Source: RUG14223 sp051881075 (lineage in GTDB: Bacteria > Bacillota > Clostridia > Oscillospirales > Acutalibacteraceae). From it: DNA of 40,004 nt. Of this stretch, positions 24,516 to 30,698 are shown in pieces. A program made the translations under genes and the position numbers. Position 1 is the stretch's first letter. The number at the start of each line of letters is the position of its first letter. Below the pieces are notes generated by a model that worked only from the letters and a program-made list of their open reading frames with translations, had not been told where the DNA came from and ran no database searches. The stretch covers positions 1 through 40,004 of the forward strand of contig JBJEPE010000078.1 in assembly GCA_051881075.1 (NCBI GenBank), written 5' to 3'.

Positions 24516-24926
24516 TTATTTTTGAAGATTTTCCGTTGTAAATCCTAAAGGGAGTATCTCAGGAAGAGTAAATTCTTTTGTTTCCCCGTCCTTTTTTCCC
24601 AAATAAATTTTGAAGTCCGGATCGCAAAATTCCTGCATAACCTGTCGGCAAACACCGCACGGAGGTGAATAGTCTGAGAAGTTCATGTCAAGTCCTCCGA
24701 CAACGGCTATCGCCTCAAACTCTTTCTCCCCTTCGCTTACTGCTTTAAAGAACGCTGTACGCTCCGCACAGTTGGTGGGAGTGTAAGCAGCATTCTCTAT
24801 ATTACAGCCAAGATATACCTTACCGCTTTTAGTTAAAAGCGCCGCTCCTACATGAAAGTGTGAATAAGGAACATATGCTCTTTCGGCAGCCTTATATGCT
24901 AAATTTACAAGTTCTGTAGATGTCAT
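24516..24926 (-). CDS. cdd: Cytidine deaminase
   Basis: Zinc enzyme deaminating cytidine and deoxycytidine to uridine and deoxyuridine. The 136-residue product is the homotetrameric short form. Motifs: FHVGAALL (24-31), the substrate-binding CNIENAAY (41-48), the TNCAERTA block with zinc ligand Cys53 and catalytic Glu55, and PCGVCRQ with zinc ligands Cys90 and Cys93. The start overlaps the deoB stop by 4 nt (ATGA), so it is translationally coupled. It supplies uridine for Pdp. Confidence 0.96.
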   Translation of the reverse strand: MTSTELVNLAYKAAERAYVPYSHFHVGAALLTKSGKVYLGCNIENAAYTPTNCAERTAFFKAVSEGEKEFEAIAVVGGLDMNFSDYSPPCGVCRQVMQEFCDPDFKIYLGKKDGETKEFTLPEILPLGFTTENLQK

Positions 24927-26092
24927 GCTCTCACCTCATTTAAGAAGCTTTCGCCTGATATACTTGTTTCTACGCCGAATATATCGGCTATAGTCTTGCC
25001 TATATCAGCAAAGCTATCTCTTGTGCCAAGATTTACAGGTTTAATCGGCTTACCGTAAATTACAAGAGGCGTATGCTCTCTTGAGTGGTCGGTTGACGGT
25101 GTTGCCGGGTCACAGCCGTGGTCAGCGGTGATCATTAGCACATCATCTTCACGAAGCTTAGGTAAGAAATCCTTTAGCCACTTGTCAAACTCAGTAAGTG
25201 CCCTTGCATAGCCCGTAACATCGTTTCTGTGGCCATAGAGCATATCGAAGTCAACAAGATTTATAAAACAAAGACCGTTAAAGTCTTTATCTGCAAGCGC
25301 CATAGATTTATTCATACCGTCGGTGTTGCCCTTAGTAAGTATCTTTTCGGTTACACCTGAGCCGGCAAATATATCAAATATTTTACCAACTGCAATAACA
25401 TCCTTACCGGCCGCTTTCATGTCATCAAGCAATGTATTTGCAGGCGGCTCTATTGAAAAATCGTGTCTGTTGGTAGTTCTGGTATAATTGGGATATTCGC
25501 CAACGAACGGACGTGCAATAACTCTGCCTACGCCATGCTCGCCTACAAGTATCTTTCTGGCAATATCGCAATAGCGGTAAAGCTCATCTATAGGAACTAC
25601 ATCCTCATGTGCGGCTATCTGGAATACGCTGTCGGCAGACGTATAGACGATAAGATCGCCTGTTTCAACGTGCTGTTTACCGTAATCTCTTATAACATCT
25701 GTACCTGAATACGGTTTATTACAAAGTACTCCTCTGCCTGTGGCGGCTGAGAATTTATCCAGAATGTCCTGCGGGAAACCGTTAGGATATGTCGGAAGCG
25801 GACTTTTTGATACTATGCCGCATATTTCCCAGTGACCTATAGTGGTATCTTTACCCTTTGAGCGTTCTCTCATACGGCAAACCGCTGCTGTAGGAGCAGC
25901 AACGCTGTCAATATAATCTATACCGTCTATATTGAAAAGTCCCATTTCTCTGAGAGTATTGATATCAAACTCCGGAGATGTTGAGATAGCCTTCATTGTA
26001 TTGCTGCCCTCATCGCCATAATCAGCGGCATCTGCCATCTCGCCTATGCCACAGCTATCAAGTACGATAAGGAAAACTCTTTTAATATCCAT
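24923..26092 (-). CDS. deoB: Phosphopentomutase
   Basis: Interconverts (deoxy)ribose-1-phosphate and the 5-phosphate, linking nucleoside phosphorolysis to DeoC and central metabolism. I use the ATG at 26092 (AGGAGG 9 nt upstream) rather than the preceding TTG; the product is 389 residues. Alkaline-phosphatase-superfamily metal sites are visible: Asp12 in VLDSCGIG, the KDTTIGHWE block (81-89) containing the phosphorylated threonine region, and the C-terminal MITADHGCDP and DHSREHTPLVIY motifs. It lies 14 nt after deoD. Confidence 0.96.
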   Translation of the reverse strand: MDIKRVFLIVLDSCGIGEMADAADYGDEGSNTMKAISTSPEFDINTLREMGLFNIDGIDYIDSVAAPTAAVCRMRERSKGKDTTIGHWEICGIVSKSPLPTYPNGFPQDILDKFSAATGRGVLCNKPYSGTDVIRDYGKQHVETGDLIVYTSADSVFQIAAHEDVVPIDELYRYCDIARKILVGEHGVGRVIARPFVGEYPNYTRTTNRHDFSIEPPANTLLDDMKAAGKDVIAVGKIFDIFAGSGVTEKILTKGNTDGMNKSMALADKDFNGLCFINLVDFDMLYGHRNDVTGYARALTEFDKWLKDFLPKLREDDVLMITADHGCDPATPSTDHSREHTPLVIYGKPIKPVNLGTRDSFADIGKTIADIFGVETSISGESFLNEVRA

Positions 26093-26106
26093 CAAAAAGC
26101 TCCTCC

Positions 26107-26832
26107 TTATTCTTTATCAAGTGCAACTGCTGTATTGAGTGCTATCTCCATCATTTGTGTAAATGAGTTTTGCCTTTCTTCAGCAGTACATTCCTCGCCC
26201 TTTGCAGGAATATCTGAAATAGTACAGATAGCAAGGGCATTTTTGCCTGCACGTGCAGCGTTCATATAGAGAGCGGCGGCCTCCATTTCAACAGCCAATA
26301 CGCCAAGCTTCTTCCAGCCTTCTGATGAATGTGGGTCATCATCATAGAAGGTATCTGAAGAATAAAGATTGCCTACTACCATGTTTACGCCCATTTTCTC
26401 TGCTTCTTCAACAGCGGTTTTTAAAACCTTATAGCTGGCTATCGGAGCAAATGTTCCGTTCAGGTTAAACTGCTTAGCAAAGTTTGAGTTTGTGCAAGCA
26501 CCCATACCGGCAACTACGTCACGCAGCTTGAGCTGTTCGCCCCATGCGCCTGCAGAGCCTATTCTTATAATATTGTCAACATCATAGAAGTTGAAAAGCT
26601 CATAACTGTATATACCTATGGACGGCATACCCATACCGCTTGCCATTACAGATACTCTTGTTCCCTTATAATATCCCGTATAGCCGTGTATTCCTCTAAC
26701 GTTGTTTACAAGTACAGCGTCCTCAAGAAATGTTTCGGCAATATACTTTGCCCTGAGCGGATCACCCGGCATAAGCACAGTTTTTGCAAAATCTCCTGCT
26801 TTTGATGAAATATGTGGTGTTGGAATACTCAT
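26107..26832 (-). CDS. deoD: Purine-nucleoside phosphorylase, DeoD type
   Basis: Phosphorolyses purine (deoxy)nucleosides to base and pentose-1-phosphate. The ATG at 26832 has AGGAG 8 nt upstream; 241 residues, the size of the hexameric bacterial class. Motifs: VLMPGDPLRAKYIAE near the N-terminus (phosphate site), GMGMPSIGIYSYEL, IRIGSAGA, VEMEAAALYM (nucleoside ribose binding) and TISDIPAKGEE with the catalytic aspartate. It is preceded by a 147-nt gap after deoC that holds a hairpin and a possible internal promoter. Confidence 0.96.
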   Translation of the reverse strand: MSIPTPHISSKAGDFAKTVLMPGDPLRAKYIAETFLEDAVLVNNVRGIHGYTGYYKGTRVSVMASGMGMPSIGIYSYELFNFYDVDNIIRIGSAGAWGEQLKLRDVVAGMGACTNSNFAKQFNLNGTFAPIASYKVLKTAVEEAEKMGVNMVVGNLYSSDTFYDDDPHSSEGWKKLGVLAVEMEAAALYMNAARAGKNALAICTISDIPAKGEECTAEERQNSFTQMMEIALNTAVALDKE

Positions 26833-26979
26833 TTTAATCACTCCTGTATTATTAATGTTTAGTAAAATACTATATCTATAATTTGATTCTGTAAATTCGC
26901 CGTTAAAGCAAATTTACCCATAGACAATTTTAGATAAGTATTAATCTTTTTTCTACATTTATGCAATTATTGCAAGATA
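26833..26979 (-). promoter_or_regulatory. deoC-deoD gap with hairpin and possible internal promoter
   Basis: GTAAATTcGC (26891-26900) pairs with GCaAATTTAC (26908-26917), one mismatch, 7-nt loop, no T-tract. The palindrome TGCAAT-T-ATTGCA lies at 26962-26974, just after the deoC stop. On the minus strand TTTACA, 17 nt, TAGTAT just below the hairpin could be a weak promoter for deoD. Confidence 0.35.
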
Positions 26980-27645
26980 TTAATAACCGGACGGTTTCTC
27001 GTTTTTAATAATCTTAATTATTGAGCTTGTGCCTAAACGGGTTGCACCCAAGTTAATAAATGCCTCTGCATCTTCCAAAGACTTGATACCGCCGGCAGCC
27101 TTGATTGCAAGATGAGGAGCAACATTATCTGCAAAAAGCTTAATGTCCTCTCTGGTTGCGCCGCCCTTTGAGAAGCCTGTGGATGTCTTGATAAAATCTG
27201 CGCCGGAAGCCGAAACTATCTCGCACATTTTTATCTTCTCTTCATCAGTCAAAAGGCAGGTTTCTATTATTACCTTTAATATTCTGCCGTCGCAGGCCTT
27301 CTTAATCTCTTTGATCTCATTGAGAATGTCATCATATTTTTTATCTTTAAGCCAACCTATATTGATAACCATATCAATCTCAGAAGCTCCGTTCTTAACG
27401 GCATCCGCTGCCTCAAAGCACTTTACGGCAGTTGTGCTGTAGCCGTTAGGGAAACCTATTACGGTGCAAATCTTAAGCTTGCCGTCTACATAATCGGCAG
27501 CCTGCTTAACATAAGAGGCCGGAATACAGACAGAAGCAGTTGAATACTTCATGCCGTCGTCGCATATAGCCTTTATCTCATCCCATGTAGCTGTCTGAGT
27601 AAGTAATGTATGGTCAACCGCATTTAATATTTTTTGTAGTTCCAC
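26980..27645 (-). CDS. deoC: Deoxyribose-phosphate aldolase
   Basis: Class I aldolase cleaving 2-deoxyribose-5-phosphate to glyceraldehyde-3-phosphate and acetaldehyde. The best start is the GTG at 27645, with AGGAGG 8 nt upstream; an ATG at 27681 lies inside the promoter region and is unlikely. With this start the protein has 221 residues, standard length. Catalytic residues: Schiff-base Lys153 in FIKTSTGF, and the relay Asp91 (EIDMVINIG) and Lys182 (IKAAGGI). It heads the deoC-deoD-deoB-cdd series and is driven by a consensus promoter. Confidence 0.96.
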   Translation of the reverse strand: MELQKILNAVDHTLLTQTATWDEIKAICDDGMKYSTASVCIPASYVKQAADYVDGKLKICTVIGFPNGYSTTAVKCFEAADAVKNGASEIDMVINIGWLKDKKYDDILNEIKEIKKACDGRILKVIIETCLLTDEEKIKMCEIVSASGADFIKTSTGFSKGGATREDIKLFADNVAPHLAIKAAGGIKSLEDAEAFINLGATRLGTSSIIKIIKNEKPSGY

Positions 27646-27683
27646 AAAAAATACCTCCTTTTTCAAATAACTATCGTGCATAT

Positions 27684-27712
27684 ATTATAAACTGTATTCA
27701 GCAAAATGTCAA
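27684..27712 (-). promoter_or_regulatory. Consensus promoter of the deo operon
   Basis: On the minus strand TTGACA (27707-27712), a 17-nt spacer and TATAAT (27684-27689), a perfect match to the vegetative sigma consensus, 39 nt upstream of the GTG start of deoC. Confidence 0.9.
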
Positions 27713-27750
27713 ATAAAATAAAATGTATAATAAAAATAAATTTTATTTGA
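27709..27750. promoter_or_regulatory. Perfect 11-bp inverted repeat shared by divergent promoters
   Basis: TCAAATAAAAT (27709-27719) and ATTTTATTTGA (27740-27750), spaced by 20 nt. Each arm contains most of the -35 box of one promoter: deoC on the minus strand and udk on the plus strand. It could bind one regulator that controls both, or reflect shared AT-rich upstream elements. Confidence 0.55.
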
Positions 27751-27775
27751 AAAATCTGAAATTATGTGTTATAAT
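27747..27775 (+). promoter_or_regulatory. Promoter of udk-miaB
   Basis: TTGAAA (27747-27752), a 17-nt spacer and TATAAT (27770-27775) preceded by TGT (extended -10). The leader to the udk start is about 110 nt. Confidence 0.85.
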
Positions 27776-27792
27776 TAAAAAGTATTTTTTAT

Positions 27793-27812
27793 ACGACCCA
27801 AAAGGTCGTTTT
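27793..27812 (+). terminator. Short hairpin with T-run in the udk leader
   Basis: ACGACC (27793-27798) pairs with GGTCGT (27804-27809) around CAAAA and runs into TTTT. The stem is only 6 bp, so it may be a weak attenuator or simply a leader hairpin. Confidence 0.3.
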
Positions 27813-27891
27813 GGATATTGCATTTTCATGTGCAAATAACAATAATTTATAAAATCTAAGCGCAACGGCTTATGAACGGAGGACTGTCATC

Positions 27892-28575
27892 ATGTCAGAT
27901 GTTATGACTATCGGTATTGCAGGAGGTACCGGAAGCGGAAAAACTACTCTTACCAAGCGTATCGCACGTGAGTTCGGCGGCGATATAAGTATTGTATATC
28001 ACGATAATTACTATAAGGCTCACAACGATCTGCCGCTTGAAGAGCGTGCAAAGCTTAACTACGACCACCCGGACGCTTTTGATATGCCGCTTTTTATTAA
28101 GCATATTAAAATGCTGAGAGAGGGCAAGCAGGTAGAAAGCCCTGTATATGATTACTCTATTCATAACCGATCAGACAAAACCGTTGTTATAAAGCCTACA
28201 AAGGTAATAGTTGCCGAGGGAATTTTACTTTTCCACGATCCGGAACTGTGCAAGCTGCTTGATATTAAAATATTTGTAGATACAGACGCTGACGAACGTA
28301 TTTTACGCAGAATTTTACGTGATGTTAATCAGCGTAACAGAACGCTTGAGTCCGTTATAGAGCAATACCGAAAAACCGTTAAACCCATGCACGAGCAATT
28401 TGTAGAGCCGAGCAAACGTAATGCGGATATTATTGTTCTTGACGGCGGCTACAATCTGGTTGCACTTGATATGATAATGCAAAGAATAAGGCTGCACGTT
28501 GATAAATCCGACTTAAGCAACGAGCTTCTCGAAGATGACAAAAGAGTATTGGAAAATCCTTATTTATTAGGTTAA
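27892..28575 (+). CDS. udk: Uridine kinase
   Basis: Phosphorylates uridine and cytidine to UMP and CMP, the salvage counterpart of the degradative genes transcribed in the opposite direction. The 227-residue product has the P-loop GGTGSGKT (11-18), the DNYYK motif (about 38-42) with the catalytic aspartate, NYDHPDAFD (nucleoside binding) and RRILRDVNQRNR in the lid region. The start ATG has GGAGG 9 nt upstream. It leads into miaB after a 42-nt gap with no terminator. Confidence 0.94.
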   Translation: MSDVMTIGIAGGTGSGKTTLTKRIAREFGGDISIVYHDNYYKAHNDLPLEERAKLNYDHPDAFDMPLFIKHIKMLREGKQVESPVYDYSIHNRSDKTVVIKPTKVIVAEGILLFHDPELCKLLDIKIFVDTDADERILRRILRDVNQRNRTLESVIEQYRKTVKPMHEQFVEPSKRNADIIVLDGGYNLVALDMIMQRIRLHVDKSDLSNELLEDDKRVLENPYLLG

Positions 28576-28617
28576 ATTGCATTTAATAATATAGTTACAC
28601 TTATCGGAGGTGTCCAC

Positions 28618-30021
28618 TTGAAAGAAAACAGTACAAAGGTATTATCCGAAAAACAGCTTGAATATATTAAGCTTGCCGCAGAAACTATGGAGATACGTGC
28701 TATCGGAGATACCCCAAAGGCTTATATAAGAACTTACGGTTGTCAGCAAAACGTGGCAGACAGCGAAAAAATAAAAGGTATGCTTGAAATGATGGGTTTC
28801 TCATTCACTGAGGACGAGAACGAAGCCGATTTTATACTGTTCAATACCTGCGCCGTGCGTGAGCACGCTGAGGACAGAGTATTCGGCAATGTAGGCGCAC
28901 TTAAAAATCTAAAGCGCCGCCGTCCGTCATTGATAATCGCTTTATGCGGATGTATGATGGAGCAAAAGCATATATCAGAACGAATATACAAGAGTTTTCC
29001 TTTTGTTAATCTTGTTTTCGGTACTCATTCCCTGCATATTTTCCCTGAGCTTTTTTACAAGAGCATAACTGCGGGCAAGCGTGTGTTTGAACATACTGAG
29101 GATGACAAGCTTATATATGAGGGCATACCCACTCACCGTGACGGAACATTCAAAGGCTGGCTGCCTATCATGTACGGTTGTAACAACTTTTGCACATACT
29201 GCATAGTACCTTACGTACGCGGAAGAGAAAGGAGCCGCCGCTCTTGCGATATTATAGCAGAAGCTAAGGAAATGATAGCGCAAGGATACAAAGAGATAAC
29301 CCTTTTGGGACAGAATGTAAATTCTTACGGTAAAGGACTTGACGAGGATATAAACTTTGCGAAGCTTTTACGTGAAATAGATAAGATAGAGGGCGACTAT
29401 ATAATAAGGTTTATGACCTCTCATCCAAAGGATGCTTCTAAAGAGCTTATAGACGCTATGGCGGAGTGCAAGCACGTTTCATGTCACTTACATCTTCCCT
29501 TCCAGTCAGGCAGTGACAGAATACTTAAGCTTATGAACAGACACTATGACCGTAAGCGATATATGGAAATAATAAGCTACGCTAAGGAAAAGATACCAAA
29601 TCTGTCGCTTACCAGTGATATTATAGTAGGTTTTCCCAGCGAAACATATGAGGACTTTCAACAGACGTTGAGCCTTATACGTGAGGTAGGCTTTACGTCG
29701 TTGTTTACGTTTATATTCTCACCCAGAGAGGGAACTCCTGCCGCAAAGATGGATGACCCCATATCACTAGAAGAAAAGACAAAATGGTTTATGGAGCTTT
29801 TGAAGGTTCAGGAGGAAATTGCCGCTGACAGATGTGCCTCTATGGTAGGCTCTACCATGCGTGTACTGGTTGAAGAAGAAAACAAAGACGGCGGTTTAAA
29901 CGGCCGAACATCGGGCAACATAATAGTAGAGTTTGATGGTGAAAAGTCCCTTATAGGTCAGTTTGCCAATGTTAAAATAACCAAAGCAAGAAACTGGATA
30001 CTTAAGGGTGAGCTTGCATAA
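28618..30021 (+). CDS. miaB: tRNA-2-methylthio-N6-dimethylallyladenosine synthase MiaB
   Basis: Radical SAM methylthiotransferase acting on i6A37 of tRNAs; its substrate base is made by MiaA, encoded at the 3' end of the same block. It starts with TTG at 28618, which has GGAGG 7 nt upstream; 467 residues. The N-terminal domain carries cluster cysteines Cys42 (TYGCQQN), Cys78 (FNTCAVRE) and Cys112 (CGCM). The radical SAM cysteines are Cys188, Cys192 and Cys195 in GCNNFCTYCIVPYVRG. A C-terminal TRAM-like segment follows (about 400-465). Confidence 0.96.
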   Translation: MKENSTKVLSEKQLEYIKLAAETMEIRAIGDTPKAYIRTYGCQQNVADSEKIKGMLEMMGFSFTEDENEADFILFNTCAVREHAEDRVFGNVGALKNLKRRRPSLIIALCGCMMEQKHISERIYKSFPFVNLVFGTHSLHIFPELFYKSITAGKRVFEHTEDDKLIYEGIPTHRDGTFKGWLPIMYGCNNFCTYCIVPYVRGRERSRRSCDIIAEAKEMIAQGYKEITLLGQNVNSYGKGLDEDINFAKLLREIDKIEGDYIIRFMTSHPKDASKELIDAMAECKHVSCHLHLPFQSGSDRILKLMNRHYDRKRYMEIISYAKEKIPNLSLTSDIIVGFPSETYEDFQQTLSLIREVGFTSLFTFIFSPREGTPAAKMDDPISLEEKTKWFMELLKVQEEIAADRCASMVGSTMRVLVEEENKDGGLNGRTSGNIIVEFDGEKSLIGQFANVKITKARNWILKGELA

Positions 30022-30081
30022 CTGATATTTTTCTATATTATATGCTGTGATACAAGCTTATAGTCAAACTTTTTTTATAAA

Positions 30082-30113
30082 ATCATTAATCTTTTAGTAA
30101 TTGTGTTAATGAT
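30082..30113. promoter_or_regulatory. Inverted repeat between miaB and the ricA-like gene
   Basis: ATCATTAA (30082-30089) and TTAATGAT (30106-30113), a perfect 8-bp inverted repeat with a 16-nt AT-rich spacer, in the 158-nt gap. No clear promoter is seen here. Confidence 0.3.
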
Positions 30114-30179
30114 AGCAAAGAATAAAGCACTTTATAAACTTAATCAATAAAATTTATTATATACAGGAGAGTTAAACGA

Positions 30180-30584
30180 ATGGATATCATTGAATTATCA
30201 AGAGAAATAGGCAGACAGCTTCAAAAGGATGAAAAGTACATTGCTATGGATATAGCAAGACAAAACAGCGATAACGATGAGGAGCTACAGGCTCTTATCG
30301 GCGAATTTAACCTTAAAAGAATCGCAATTAACAACGAAGCCACTAAGCAGGACAGAGATGACGATAAGCTCCAAAGGCTTAATAAAGAGATGCGTGACGT
30401 ATATGCTCAGATAATGAAAAATGAAAACATGACCGCATATAACAACGCAAAGAATGAGTTTGACGTACTTGTACAAAGAGTACTTGCCATAATCTCACAG
30501 TCAGCAGAGGGCGAGGACCCGAATACTACCGACTACTCACCGTCATGCACAGGTAGCTGCTCAAGCTGCTCAGGCTGTCATTGA
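30180..30584 (+). CDS. YlbF/YmcA (RicF/RicA) family protein with cysteine-rich tail
   Basis: A 134-residue, largely helical protein of the YlbF/YmcA family. In Bacillus subtilis the members YlbF, YmcA and YaaT form the Ric complex, which carries iron-sulfur clusters and influences RNA processing and development. The position between miaB and mutS is that of ymcA. The helical part spans about 5-108; the C-terminus has a short linker and then Cys123, Cys127, Cys130 and Cys133 in the last 12 residues, a pattern suited to metal or Fe-S binding. Whether it is a RicA or RicF equivalent is not decidable here, so I give no symbol. The start ATG follows a GGAGAG site. Confidence 0.8.
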   Translation: MDIIELSREIGRQLQKDEKYIAMDIARQNSDNDEELQALIGEFNLKRIAINNEATKQDRDDDKLQRLNKEMRDVYAQIMKNENMTAYNNAKNEFDVLVQRVLAIISQSAEGEDPNTTDYSPSCTGSCSSCSGCH

Positions 30585-30641
30585 TTAATTTTTATTTAAC
30601 CTTGCAATATTAATAGCTGAGTACAGCGATACTGCATTTTA

Positions 30642-30667
30642 AGGGAACGCCCTGCGCGGTGTTCCCT
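30642..30667 (+). terminator. Hairpin between the ricA-like gene and mutS
   Basis: AGGGAAC-G-CC (30642-30651) pairs with GG-T-GTTCCCT (30658-30667), a 10-bp stem with one G-U pair and a 6-nt loop. It is followed by GTTTTGATAATTTT. It lies 57 nt after the stop and ends just before the mutS ribosome binding site. Confidence 0.65.
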
Positions 30668-30698
30668 GTTTTGATAATTTTCGTTTGGAGGTCGTCAT

